Origin: Planosporangium spinosum
Lineage (GTDB): Bacteria > Actinomycetota > Actinomycetes > Mycobacteriales > Micromonosporaceae
Assembly (NCBI RefSeq): GCF_049999945.1
Contig: NZ_JBLYUB010000003.1
Location: 248,001-312,000 of the forward strand
DNA: 64,000 nucleotides
Direction: 5' to 3'
How positions within the stretch are numbered: position 1 is the stretch's first letter; each line of letters begins with the position of its first letter. A program made the position numbers and the translations under genes. Below are positions 19,178 to 27,764 of the stretch, piece after piece. The notes under the pieces were generated by a model. The model searched no databases. It was not told where the DNA came from and saw only the letters and a program-made list of their open reading frames with translations.

Positions 19178-20482
19178 ATGGTTGCCACGTTCGCCAGTGC
19201 CGATGTCGACACTGCTCAGGCCGGCCCGGTCGTGCTCGGCGACCGGTTGCCGGTCACGCTCGCCGACGGCCGTACCGTCGACCACGTCAACCTCGACTAC
19301 GCCGCGACCGCTCCCTGCCTCGCCGCCGCGGCGACCGCGGTCAACGAGCTGCTGCCCTGGTACGCCAGCGTGCACCGGGGTGCCGGAGCGGCCTCGCAGC
19401 GCTGCACCCTGGCGTACGAGCGGGCCCGGCAGACCGTCGCGGATTTCGTCGGCGCCCGCGCGGGGGACCACGTGGTCTTCACCCGCAACACCACCGACGC
19501 GCTGAACCTGCTGGCCCGCTGCCTGCCCGCCGCCACGACCGTGGTCGCCTGGGCCGGGGAGCACCACGCCAACCTGCTGCCCTGGCCGCGCACGGTACGC
19601 CTGCCGATCCCCGGGTCCCCGGACGCCGCCGTCGACGCCCTGACCGAAGCCCTCGGCCGGCTCGCCGGCCCGGTCCTGGTGACCGTCACCGGCGCGTCCA
19701 ACGTCACCGGCGAAGTGTGGCCGGTCGCGGCGCTGGCCGAGGTGGCGCACCGGTTCGGCGCCCGGATCGCCGTCGACGCCGCGCAACTCGCCCCGCACCG
19801 GCCGGTCTCCCTCGCCGAGTGGGACGCCGACTACCTGGCGCTGTCCGGGCACAAGCTGTACGCCCCGTTCGGGGCCGGGGTGCTCGCCGGCCGGGCCGAC
19901 TGGCTCGACGCCGCACCGCCGTACCTGGCCGGCGGCGGGGCGACCGCCCACGTCGGCGACGCCCTCGACGACGTGGACTGGCACGTCGGACCGGCCCGGC
20001 ACGAGGCCGGCACCCCGAACCTGCTGGGCGCGGTGGCGCTCGCCGCGGCCTGCGCCGACATCGCCGCCGCGGACCGCGCTGCGCTGGCCGCTCACGAGAA
20101 CGCGCTCCTGGCCCGCCTGCGCACGGGACTGGCCGGCCTTGCCGGCGTCGCCGAGCTGCGGACCTTCGCCGCCGACCACGACCGGGTCGGCATCGTCAGC
20201 TTCACCGTCGCCGGCCACGCCGCCGCTGACGTCTCCGCCTACCTCGCCCGACGACACGGCATCGGCGTACGCGACGGCCTGTTCTGCGCCCACCCGCTCA
20301 CCCGCCGGCTCCTCGACGAGGCGTCCGCACGGCTGGGCCGGCCGCTCACCGGCGGCGCGGTACGGGCGAGCATCGGCATCGGCACCACCACCGAGCACGT
20401 CGACCGACTGCTCGCCGGGCTGCGGGAGCTGGCCGGTGCGTCGCACCGGCGCGGCGCACCGCTCGCGGGCGGCAGCGTCTGA
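19178..20482 (+). CDS. Class V PLP aminotransferase, cysteine desulfurase-like
   Basis: A 434-residue PLP enzyme of the SufS/NifS fold. Visible features are NLDYAATAPCL at the start, the Schiff-base lysine in LSGHKLYAPFGAGVL, the PLP-holding Asp-Gln pair as VDAAQLAPHRP, and HEAGTPN. The segment near residue 400 reads RDGLFCAHPL, so a candidate cysteine is present but not in the usual RxGxHCA context. Start at 19178 follows GGAGGG. SAM-riboswitch control places it in sulfur amino-acid metabolism: it may release sulfur from cysteine or act as a lyase on a related substrate. It is not in an iron-sulfur assembly operon. Confidence 0.85.
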   Translation: MVATFASADVDTAQAGPVVLGDRLPVTLADGRTVDHVNLDYAATAPCLAAAATAVNELLPWYASVHRGAGAASQRCTLAYERARQTVADFVGARAGDHVVFTRNTTDALNLLARCLPAATTVVAWAGEHHANLLPWPRTVRLPIPGSPDAAVDALTEALGRLAGPVLVTVTGASNVTGEVWPVAALAEVAHRFGARIAVDAAQLAPHRPVSLAEWDADYLALSGHKLYAPFGAGVLAGRADWLDAAPPYLAGGGATAHVGDALDDVDWHVGPARHEAGTPNLLGAVALAAACADIAAADRAALAAHENALLARLRTGLAGLAGVAELRTFAADHDRVGIVSFTVAGHAAADVSAYLARRHGIGVRDGLFCAHPLTRRLLDEASARLGRPLTGGAVRASIGIGTTTEHVDRLLAGLRELAGASHRRGAPLAGGSV

Positions 20483-20519
20483 TGTCGACGCCCTCAGCGT
20501 TTTACGACACGCGCGCAGC

Positions 20520-20549
20520 TTGCTTCCTACTAAACCGATGGGTTAGGTT
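20520..20549 (+). promoter_or_regulatory. Promoter for the leader peptide
   Basis: TTGCTT (20520-20525) and TAGGTT (20544-20549) are 18 bases apart; the A of ATG at 20557 lies eight bases past the -10 box, so the message is probably leaderless. An imperfect inverted repeat TAAACC/GGGTTA spans the spacer and -10 region. Confidence 0.45.
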
Positions 20550-20556
20550 CACTACC

Positions 20557-20664
20557 ATGATCATCCGCAGCGACCACGAGATGAGGCAGCGCCTCATGAC
20601 CTGCCTGGTTGCGCGGCGTCACGTCGATCTGATGCGCATCTCCAGTGCGCTCTGTCCGGCCTAG
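20557..20664 (+). CDS. Actinobacterial cysteine-type leader peptide
   Basis: A 35-residue frame ending RRHVDLMRISSALCPA. This C-terminal pattern (RRH-[IV]-DL-x-R-[IV]-SSALC) is that of the short leader peptides placed in front of cysteine and sulfate-assimilation genes in actinobacteria, where ribosome stalling at the cysteine codon is thought to control the following operon. A shorter start at 20581 would give 27 residues. Here no sulfur gene follows: the next gene is a 51-residue membrane protein. It may be a detached remnant, or it may control that gene. Confidence 0.7.
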   Translation: MIIRSDHEMRQRLMTCLVARRHVDLMRISSALCPA

Positions 20665-20728
20665 GGCGGTAGACCGGCCACTGGGTGGCCAGACCTGAGG
20701 CGAGCGCGGAATCCGCGTCACGGCGGAT

Positions 20729-20746
20729 GACGCCCAGCCGGGCGTT
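20729..20746 (+). terminator. Hairpin after the leader peptide
   Basis: GACGCCC (20729-20735) pairs with GGGCGTT (20740-20746) around AGCC. It lies 64 bases past the leader-peptide stop, where an attenuator would be expected. A second hairpin, GGCCAC/GTGGCC, sits near 20,676-20,690 and could be its alternative. No T-run. Confidence 0.35.
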
Positions 20747-20937
20747 GCGACCGGGTTGGGCGCAAGCAGCTCGGCGCACCGGCCCAACGGCAGGATCTTG
20801 TTCGTCAGCGGAGCGTACCGACCCGGGCCGTTTCGCCATGCCCGACCGGCGCGGCGTACGTTCCGATGCGGCGCCCGCCGGTGGTTCGACGCCATCGCCG
20901 TAGGGAATGGATCGTTTGTCGCACTCAGGAGGCGAAG

Positions 20938-21093
20938 ATGCGGGCGTTACTGGTCGCCGTCGGAGTCGTCGGGGTCGTGTTGATCCTGCTGGGGCTGCTC
21001 CTCAAGGCCGCCGAGTGGCTGATCATCATCGGTTTGGTGGCGTTGGTGGTGTCGATCGTGTTGGGTGTGGTCAAGGCCCGTCGCCTTGGGTAG
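20938..21093 (+). CDS. Small membrane protein (51 residues)
   Basis: A tiny protein made of two hydrophobic helices (RALLVAVGVVGVVLILLGLLL and WLIIIGLVALVVSIVLGVV) and a basic tail KARRLG. A very good ribosome binding site, AGGAGG five bases before ATG, supports real translation. It ends 34 bases before the convergent gnd stop. Function unknown; such two-helix proteins often sit in stress or envelope regulons. Confidence 0.75.
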   Translation: MRALLVAVGVVGVVLILLGLLLKAAEWLIIIGLVALVVSIVLGVVKARRLG

Positions 21094-21127
21094 CCGGCAC
21101 GGTTCACCGCGCACCGGCCAGGCCTGA

Positions 21128-22567
21128 TCAGGCGCTGGTACGTATCTCGGCACCGTCCTGCGCCCAGCGGGTGTGGAAGCTGCCCGGGGCGTCGACGCGA
21201 CGGTAGGTGTGTGCCCCGAAGAAGTCGCGCAGCCCTTGGATGAGGTTGGCCGGGCCCCGCTCGCGTCGGTAGCCGTCGTAGTAGGACAGGGCGGAGGAGA
21301 ACGCGGGTATCGCCACCCCCTGTTCGGTCGCTGTCATGACCACCCGCCGCCAGGAATCCTGTGCGTCCGCCACCGCGTCGGTGAAGTACGGGACCAGCAG
21401 CAGGTTGCGCAGGTCGGGGTGGGTGGCGTAGGCGTCCCGGATCCGGTTGAGGAACTGCGCGCGGATGATGCAGCCGCCGCGCCAGATGGTGGCCAACGCG
21501 CCCAGGTCAAGGTCCCAGCCGTAGCCTTCGGACGCGGCGCCCAGTTGGGCGAAGCCCTGGGCGTACGCGACGACCTTGCTCGCGTACAGCGCCTGCCTGA
21601 TGTCGTCGACGAGGTCGGAGCGGTCGGCTCCGCCGCCCGGGGCGGGACCACGGAGCGTGCCTGACGCGACCTTGCGCTCCTCGCGCAGCGCGGACAGGGT
21701 GCGGGCGAACACCGCCTCGGTGATGGCGGTCAGTGGTACGCCGAGCTCCAGGGCGTCCTGCGAGGTCCAACGCCCGGTGCCCTTCTGCTCGGCCTCGTCG
21801 ACGATCACGTCGACGAGTGGCCGGCCGGTCCGGTCGTCGGTCTTGGCGAGCACCTTCCCGGTGATCTCGATGAGGAACGACTGGAGGTCGCCGGAGTTCC
21901 ACCGGTCGAAGGTCGCCGCGATCGTGGGTACGTCCAGCCCGGCGACGTGCCGGAGCAGATCGTAGGCCTCGGTGATGAGCTGGATGTCGGCGTACTCGAT
22001 GCCGTTGTGCACCATCTTCACGTAGTGCCCGGCCCCGTCGGGGCCGATGTAGGTGCAGCACGGCACGCCGTCGACGTGTGCCGCGATGCCGGTGAGGATG
22101 TCTTCCAGTTCGGCGTAGGCGGCCCGGTCGCCGCCGGGCATGATGCTGGGCCCGAGCAGCGCGCCCTCCTCACCGCCGGACACCCCGGTACCGATGAATC
22201 GCAGGTCCTGTTGGGCGCAGTGTGCGACGCGCCGGCGGGTGTCGGTGAAGTGCGAGTTGCCACCGTCGATGAGGATGTCGCCGGGCTCGAGCAACGGCGT
22301 GAGCTCATCGATCACGGCGTCGACCGGCGGGCCGGCCTTGACCATGACGAGGATCCGCCGTGGCTTCTCCAGGGCCTGGACGAACTCCTGCATGGTGTCG
22401 GATCCGGTGAACGCGCCCTCGTCGTGGTAGGCGTCCAGGAACGTTCTCGTCCGGGCCGTCGTGCGGTTGTGGACGGCGACCGGTATCCCGTGCCGAGCCA
22501 TGTTGCGGGCCAGGTTGGCGCCCATCACCGCCAGACCCGTCACCCCGATCCTGCTCTTTCCGGTCAT
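21128..22567 (-). CDS. gnd: 6-phosphogluconate dehydrogenase (decarboxylating)
   Basis: A 479-residue long-form enzyme converting 6-phosphogluconate to ribulose 5-phosphate and CO2. The N-terminal Rossmann motif GVTGLAVMGANLARN is followed by HNRTTARTR, the NADP-type loop. VSGGEEGALLGPSIMPGG and the catalytic HYVKMVHNGIEY (lysine near 184) are intact. AAGGAG precedes the start. Its ATG overlaps the larC stop by four bases, so it is the last gene of larE-larB-larC-gnd. That linkage to nickel-pincer cofactor genes makes sense if a LarA-type enzyme supplies gluconate, which gluconokinase turns into the substrate of this enzyme. Confidence 0.96.
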   Translation of the reverse strand: MTGKSRIGVTGLAVMGANLARNMARHGIPVAVHNRTTARTRTFLDAYHDEGAFTGSDTMQEFVQALEKPRRILVMVKAGPPVDAVIDELTPLLEPGDILIDGGNSHFTDTRRRVAHCAQQDLRFIGTGVSGGEEGALLGPSIMPGGDRAAYAELEDILTGIAAHVDGVPCCTYIGPDGAGHYVKMVHNGIEYADIQLITEAYDLLRHVAGLDVPTIAATFDRWNSGDLQSFLIEITGKVLAKTDDRTGRPLVDVIVDEAEQKGTGRWTSQDALELGVPLTAITEAVFARTLSALREERKVASGTLRGPAPGGGADRSDLVDDIRQALYASKVVAYAQGFAQLGAASEGYGWDLDLGALATIWRGGCIIRAQFLNRIRDAYATHPDLRNLLLVPYFTDAVADAQDSWRRVVMTATEQGVAIPAFSSALSYYDGYRRERGPANLIQGLRDFFGAHTYRRVDAPGSFHTRWAQDGAEIRTSA

Positions 22568-23739
22568 CGCGTTGCTCCTTCGATCGTGTCGGGTAGCGGA
22601 TGGAGGGCGAGTGTGCGGGCCCGCTCCGCCACGATCCGCAGCGGCAGTCCGAGCGCCGTCGCCGCCGCGGCGACGTCGTCGTGTTCGGGTTTGGCGCCCC
22701 ACGGGCCGTGTTTGATCCGGATCGGGTGCCCCTCGAGGTCGATCGTGCTGGTCCGCCGGGACAGCGCGAGCCGCTCGACCGGGATGCGGCGCAGACCCAG
22801 GCTGCCGGTCTCCGCCAGGACGATGCGCTCGCACGCGGCGGCCCGCTCCGGGCGGACCAGCACCTGCACGGTATGGGCGGGGCGGCCCTTCTTCATCACG
22901 ATCGGTACCAGCCAGGCGTCGGCCGCTCCGGCGGCGAGCAGCCGGTCGACCAGGTGGCCGAGCACCTCGCCGGTGACGTCGTCGACATTCGTCGCCAGCA
23001 GGTGCAGCGCCTCGACCGCCCCGGTGGCCTCGCCCAGCAGCGCCTGCAGCACGTTGGACCGGCCCCCGACCTCCCGGCTGCCCGCGCCGTACCCGACGGT
23101 GTGCACGGTCATCGGTGGAACGGGCCCGAATCGGGCGCGTGCCGCCAGCAGAAGTGCCGCACCGGTCGGGGTGACCGTCTCCCCGCCCGCGCCTGCCGGG
23201 ACGATCGGGGCGCCGGCTCGCGCCAGCAGCGCCGCGGTCGCGGGCGCCGGTACGGGGAGCGTGCCGTGCCGGGTCCGTACCGTCCCGGCGCCGAGGCCGA
23301 GCGGGCCGCTGTGCACGGCGGTGATGCCGAGCAGGTGCAGCGCCGCGGCCACGCCGACGGTGTCGACGACGGTGTCGGTTCCGCCGATCTCGTGCAGGTG
23401 TACCCGGTCGACGGCGACGCCGTGCAGATCCGCCTCCACGTCGGCGATGGCCCGTACGGCCCGCGTGGCGAGCGCCGCCACCGGCTCGGGCCGGGCCCGC
23501 CCGACGATCTCCAACAGTTCGGCGGCCCGGCGGTCGGTCGCGTCGTCGCGCACGGTGACCACCGCCCGCGTCGCGGCCAACCCGCCGCGCGTGACCTCGA
23601 TCCGCGCCAGGTCCCACCCGTCGATCCCGGTACTGCGGACCGCGGCGCGTACGCCGTCCAGCGGGGCGCCCAGCCCCAGCAGCGCGCCCAGGAGCATGTC
23701 GCCGGAGACTCCGCTGAACGGGTTGAGCCAACAGATCAC
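22564..23739 (-). CDS. larC: Nickel-pincer cofactor biosynthesis protein LarC
   Basis: A 391-residue cyclometallase that inserts nickel into pyridinium-3,5-bisthiocarboxylic mononucleotide, the last step in making the LarA cofactor. Characteristic segments are NPFSGVSGDMLLGALLGLG at the N-terminus, VHLHEIGGTDTVVD, and NVDDVTGEVLGHLVDRLLAAGA. The gene is one uninterrupted frame, unlike Lactobacillus plantarum larC, which needs a frameshift. Start GTG at 23739 overlaps the larB stop (GTGA); its own stop overlaps gnd. Both overlaps point to coupled translation. Confidence 0.93.
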   Translation of the reverse strand: MICWLNPFSGVSGDMLLGALLGLGAPLDGVRAAVRSTGIDGWDLARIEVTRGGLAATRAVVTVRDDATDRRAAELLEIVGRARPEPVAALATRAVRAIADVEADLHGVAVDRVHLHEIGGTDTVVDTVGVAAALHLLGITAVHSGPLGLGAGTVRTRHGTLPVPAPATAALLARAGAPIVPAGAGGETVTPTGAALLLAARARFGPVPPMTVHTVGYGAGSREVGGRSNVLQALLGEATGAVEALHLLATNVDDVTGEVLGHLVDRLLAAGAADAWLVPIVMKKGRPAHTVQVLVRPERAAACERIVLAETGSLGLRRIPVERLALSRRTSTIDLEGHPIRIKHGPWGAKPEHDDVAAAATALGLPLRIVAERARTLALHPLPDTIEGATR

Positions 23740-24446
23740 CGGCGGACCGCCATCCGGTAGGCGGCGATCGCGGCGCCGAACCCCGAGTCGATGTTGACGA
23801 CGACCACCCCCGGTGCGCACGAGGACAACATCGCCAGCAGCGCCGTCACCCCGTCCAGGGCTGCGCCGTACCCCACTGAGGTCGGCACGGCGATGACCGG
23901 GCACGCCACCAGGCCGCCGACGACGCTGGGCAGCGCGCCTTCCATACCCGCGATGCAGATCACCGCGCCTGCCCTGGCCAGCGGCCCGCGTTCGGCCATC
24001 AGCCGGTGCAGACCGGCCACCCCGACGTCGCTGATGCGGCGCACCGACAGCCCGACCGCGCCGGCCACGCCGGTCGCTTCGGCGGCCACCGTGCTGTCCG
24101 CGGTCCCGGCCGAGACGACGGCCACGTCGAACCCCACCGGCGCGGCCCGGCGCCAGACCAGCAGCCGGGCAGCGGGATCGTGCTCAGCGTCCGGGATCGC
24201 CCGGCGTACCTCGCTCGCCGCCGATGGCTCGACCCGGGTCACCATTACCGGACCGGTGTTGGCCCGCAGCAGGCTGCGTACGACGCCGGTGATCTGCTCC
24301 GGGGTCTTGCCCGGCCCGTAGACGACCTCGGGCAGGCCCAGCCGGGCCTCCCGGTCGGTGTCCGGGCGGGCCCAGCCCAGGTCGTCGAAGCCTCGTGGAC
24401 TGCCGATCGACCCCGCCCGGGTGTGACTGTCCGTGGAGTGATTCAC
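23736..24446 (-). CDS. larB: Nickel-pincer cofactor biosynthesis protein LarB
   Basis: A 236-residue carboxylase/hydrolase that acts first in cofactor synthesis, carboxylating nicotinic acid adenine dinucleotide and releasing AMP. The C-terminal half resembles PurE: AGMEGALPSVVGGLVACPVIAVPTSVGYG and CAPGVVVVNIDSGFGAAIAA, with the conserved cysteine before APG. The N-terminal half has LPEVVYGPGKTPEQI. GTG at 24446 overlaps the larE stop by four bases (GTGA). Second gene of the lar operon. Confidence 0.94.
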   Translation of the reverse strand: MNHSTDSHTRAGSIGSPRGFDDLGWARPDTDREARLGLPEVVYGPGKTPEQITGVVRSLLRANTGPVMVTRVEPSAASEVRRAIPDAEHDPAARLLVWRRAAPVGFDVAVVSAGTADSTVAAEATGVAGAVGLSVRRISDVGVAGLHRLMAERGPLARAGAVICIAGMEGALPSVVGGLVACPVIAVPTSVGYGAALDGVTALLAMLSSCAPGVVVVNIDSGFGAAIAAYRMAVRR

Positions 24447-25312
24447 GCGCGGTCCAGGTGGGTCATGGTGAACGCGCCCGACTGGATGCCGGCCAGGTCG
24501 AGCGCCGCGTACCGGAACCCGGCCGATGTGACGGCCCGCTGTACCGCCTGGCGCAGCGGCTCGGTGACGGCTCGCGGCAGATCGGCGGGCGGAAGCTCGA
24601 TCCGGGCGACGTCGCCGTGGTGGCGTACGCGGAGGTCGGTGAAGCCGAGCCGGCGCAGCGCCGCCTCGGCGGCCTCGATCTGGCCCAGCTTCTCCGGCGT
24701 CACCTCGTCGAAGTGGGGAATCCGGGAGGCCAGGCAGGGACTGGCGGGTTTGTCGGCGCACGGCAGCCCGAACGCCCGGGCGATGCCGCGCACCGCGGCC
24801 TTGTCCAGGCCGGCGTCCGCGAGCGGGCGCAGCACCGCGTGGGCCGCGGCGGCGCGCGCGCCGGGACGGTCGGGGCGCCGCGCGTCGTCGGCGTTCTCCC
24901 CGTAGGCGACCGCGGCGAGGCCGTAGCGGTCCACCAGTTCGTCGGCGATCCGGGTGAACAGTTCGTCCTTGCAGTGGAAGCAGCGGTCGGGATGGTTACG
25001 GCGGTACTCGGGGTGCTCGCCTTCCCGGGTGACCACTTCCCGCACGCGTACCCCGAGGCCGGCGGCGATGTCGTGCGCGGCGGAACGTTCGGCGGCGGCG
25101 AGGCTGGGCGAGACCCCGAGGATCGCCAGTACCTGGTCGGGCCCCAGCGTCCGGGCGGCCAGGGCGAGCAGGGTCGCGGAGTCGACCCCGCCGGAGAAGG
25201 CCACGCCGAGCGGCGCGGTGCCGGCCAGCAGCGCCGCCACCCGGTCGGCCGCTTCCCGGTCGGCTCTCCGCAGTTCGGGGTTCGGGCGGATCGAGGTGTG
25301 CGGCGGGGTCAT
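24443..25312 (-). CDS. larE: Nickel-pincer cofactor biosynthesis protein LarE (sulfur transferase)
   Basis: A 289-residue ATP pyrophosphatase-family enzyme that adds the cofactor's sulfur atoms. The PP-loop SGGVDS is at residues 40-45. Cys193 in PCLASRIPH matches the sacrificial cysteine (Cys176 of L. plantarum LarE). CFHCKDEL at 111-118 adds two more cysteines, so a catalytic cluster-bound variant is not excluded. GAGGGGA precedes the ATG at 25312. It is the first gene of the larE-larB-larC-gnd operon, and the promoter should lie within the 130 bases to its right. Confidence 0.94.
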   Translation of the reverse strand: MTPPHTSIRPNPELRRADREAADRVAALLAGTAPLGVAFSGGVDSATLLALAARTLGPDQVLAILGVSPSLAAAERSAAHDIAAGLGVRVREVVTREGEHPEYRRNHPDRCFHCKDELFTRIADELVDRYGLAAVAYGENADDARRPDRPGARAAAAHAVLRPLADAGLDKAAVRGIARAFGLPCADKPASPCLASRIPHFDEVTPEKLGQIEAAEAALRRLGFTDLRVRHHGDVARIELPPADLPRAVTEPLRQAVQRAVTSAGFRYAALDLAGIQSGAFTMTHLDRA

Positions 25313-25442
25313 GGCGTTCCCCTCAGCTGCCGCGCCGGCGGGTGTTCTTCCAAGTGTGCACCCGTTGCGCGGGGGTATCCCGGGTCGCCGGCGCGCGCGG
25401 CCTGTGGCGCCGAGGGCCGCGTGCGCCGGCGACCCCAGCGGG

Positions 25443-26624
25443 TCACGCCGCGGCTTGACGGACCATGCGATTGGCGTCGGTGCGGGTGACCGCCGTTGCC
25501 TGGAGGAGTTCACCGGCGATGGTGCGGACGAGCGCGACGACCACGGTGCCGGACAGGCCGAGCCCCGTCCGGCATGCGTCGCCGGCCTGACAGACGGCGG
25601 TTAGTGTTCGGTCGCGTGCCCGGTGCGGCTCTCGGCCGGCGCTGAAGTCCTCGTCCAGCTCGCGGACTGCCAGGCCGAGGCTGTGGACCGCTTCGGGTAG
25701 CAGGGGCGGACGTTTCTCGCCGTCGACGATGAGGGCGATCGATCTGCGGGTGAGACCGCGGCTGGCCAGCACCGCCCGGTCGAAATGCTCCGCGCCCTCG
25801 CTGTACTGCTGAAGCGAATCGCGCCAATGACGCCGTTGCGGGGAGAACCGCACCACCTCCTGGGCGCCCTGCACGGCGTCGGACAGCCGCGCCAGCTCAT
25901 CACCCATGTCCCGCAGCTGGTGAAGTGCCTTCTCGGCCCCCGAAGCGTCGTGGTCGGCCAGCGCTCGTCCCGTTGCGGTCAGTTGCGCTGCCAGCTGTTT
26001 CATGGCGGGAGCGGCGGCCTTGTGCACGATCCGCAGCGGGTTCAGCGGAAAAAGTACGATCACCACCACCAGCCCGATCACGCCGCCGGTCACGGCATTG
26101 GCCAACTGGGTCGCGGCCACCCCGGACGCGGTCGTCGGCGCGACCGCGGAGACCAGCACCGCCGTTCCGCCGGCCTGGGTGACGAGACCTCCGTGGCCGG
26201 ACAGTGCGATCGCGAGCAGGATCGTGGCGGTGACGATGAGACCGGTCTGCGCCGCTCCGTGTCCGACGAGCGCGAGGAATGCGTTCGCGATCACGATGCC
26301 GAGTGCCACGCCGGCGATGAGTTCGGCGACCCGGCGGAGCCGCCGGCCCACCGCGCCCGCCACGGTACCGACGGCGGCGATCGGCGCGAAGACCGGATTG
26401 TGGGTACTGATCCCGATCCTGCCTGCCGCGATCCAGGCCAGGCCGGCCGCGATTCCCGCTTGAACGGCCAGCACCGAGTACATGGCCAGCTGCCGCCTTC
26501 GGTCCCGTTCGGTGGTCCGGGTCCGGTGCCGCCAGCTGTCGAGCACCTTCTCGACCCGCGTGGCGTACGGGCCGCGGGGGCCTCCCGTCGCGGACTCCGG
26601 CCGCAATCGTTTCAGCTTGCCCAT
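25443..26624 (-). CDS. FUSC-family membrane protein
   Basis: A 393-residue protein with an N-terminal bundle of about six membrane helices (SVLAVQAGIAAGLAWIAAG, PVFAPIAAVGTVAGAVGRRL, VTATILLAIALSGHGG, GVIGLVVVIVLFPLNPLRI) and a helical cytoplasmic half of about 200 residues. The NPVFAPIAAVGT motif and the architecture match FUSC/ArAE-type putative exporters, and it is a distant paralogue of the protein at 16,532. Start ATG 26624 is a choice; ATG 26636 is four codons upstream. It runs in the same direction as larE, 130 bases before it, and is divergent from the F420-type oxidoreductase gene. Confidence 0.78.
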   Translation of the reverse strand: MGKLKRLRPESATGGPRGPYATRVEKVLDSWRHRTRTTERDRRRQLAMYSVLAVQAGIAAGLAWIAAGRIGISTHNPVFAPIAAVGTVAGAVGRRLRRVAELIAGVALGIVIANAFLALVGHGAAQTGLIVTATILLAIALSGHGGLVTQAGGTAVLVSAVAPTTASGVAATQLANAVTGGVIGLVVVIVLFPLNPLRIVHKAAAPAMKQLAAQLTATGRALADHDASGAEKALHQLRDMGDELARLSDAVQGAQEVVRFSPQRRHWRDSLQQYSEGAEHFDRAVLASRGLTRRSIALIVDGEKRPPLLPEAVHSLGLAVRELDEDFSAGREPHRARDRTLTAVCQAGDACRTGLGLSGTVVVALVRTIAGELLQATAVTRTDANRMVRQAAA

Positions 26625-26747
26625 GGCAGGTGGCATCCCCCCGGTCGCGGCCGGCAAATCCGAACACTCCGCCGAAGGTGGGCGCGATGCGCAACCGCGC
26701 CCGGGGTGTCGCGGTGTCGGCGGTACGACACCGGGTAGCGAGTCGCC

Positions 26748-27719
26748 ATGAGACTCGGATACACGCTGTCCTGCGAGGAGTACGGGCCCGCCGAGCTGGT
26801 CGAGCAGGCCACGGCCGCCGAGCAGGCCGGCTTCGAGGCGCTGTGGATCTCCGATCACTACCACCCCTGGTCCGATTCGCAGGGGCAGAGCCCGATGGTC
26901 TGGCCGGTGATCGGTGCGCTCAGCCAGGTCTGCGCGCTGCCGATCACCACCGCGGTGACCTGCCCGATCATGCGGATCCACCCGGCGATCATCGCGCAGG
27001 CGGCGGCGACCAGCGCGGTGCTGACCGGCGGGACGTTCATCCTCGGCGTGGGCACCGGCGAGGCGCTCAACGAGCACATCCTCGGCGACCACTGGCCACC
27101 GGCCGACGTGCGGCTGGCCATGCTCGACGAGGCCGTCGACCTCATCCGTCGACTGTGGACCGGCGAGTTCGTCAACCATTACGGCGCGCACTACGTCGTC
27201 GAGCAGGCCAGGATCTACACGCTGCCGGACCGACCGCCCAAAATCTACGTGTCCGGGTTCGGGCCCAAGGCCGTCGACCTGGCCGCCCGGATCGGTGACG
27301 GGTACGTCTCCACTCAGCTCGAACCGCAGTTGGTGCAACGGTTCCGCGACCACGGTGGTGGCGCGAAGCCCGCGCAGGGCGGCTTCAAGGCGTGCTACGC
27401 GAACTCGCGGGAGGAAGCGCTGCGGATCGCCTTCGACAAGTGGCGCAAGCAGGGGTTGCCGGGCGAGCTGTCGCAGGTGCTGCCGTCGCCGCGGCACTTC
27501 GAGCAGGAAAGCACGCTGGTCGAGCCGGACATGGTCGCCGATCAGTTCGCGCTCGGCCCCGATCCGGCCGCGCACCTGGCGATGATCGAGCGGTACGCCG
27601 ACGCCGGCTACGACGAGGTGTACGTGGCCAGCATCGGCCCGCACCACCGCGAGCTGTGCGAACTGTACGCCCGGGAGGTGGTGCCGCGGGTACGCCGCCG
27701 GGAGCCGGTCGGCGCCTGA
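26748..27719 (+). CDS. F420-dependent LLM-class oxidoreductase, FGD-like
   Basis: A 323-residue luciferase-like TIM-barrel protein. LGYTLSCEEYGPAELVEQATAAEQAGFEALWISDHYHPW, read in two pieces at residues 3-41, and TFILGVGTGEALNEHILGD near 105 match the family around F420-dependent glucose-6-phosphate dehydrogenase. The coenzyme is therefore probably F420, an actinobacterial trait. Substrate unknown: FGD-like members may act on sugar phosphates, alcohols or other small molecules. It converges with uidB, ending 46 bases away, and is not in the glucuronide operon. Start is the only ATG before the conserved region but has a weak binding site. Confidence 0.85.
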   Translation: MRLGYTLSCEEYGPAELVEQATAAEQAGFEALWISDHYHPWSDSQGQSPMVWPVIGALSQVCALPITTAVTCPIMRIHPAIIAQAAATSAVLTGGTFILGVGTGEALNEHILGDHWPPADVRLAMLDEAVDLIRRLWTGEFVNHYGAHYVVEQARIYTLPDRPPKIYVSGFGPKAVDLAARIGDGYVSTQLEPQLVQRFRDHGGGAKPAQGGFKACYANSREEALRIAFDKWRKQGLPGELSQVLPSPRHFEQESTLVEPDMVADQFALGPDPAAHLAMIERYADAGYDEVYVASIGPHHRELCELYAREVVPRVRRREPVGA

Positions 27720-27764
27720 ACACCCGCGGCACCGGCACCGGGGCGGGCCCCACCCGGGCCGTAC

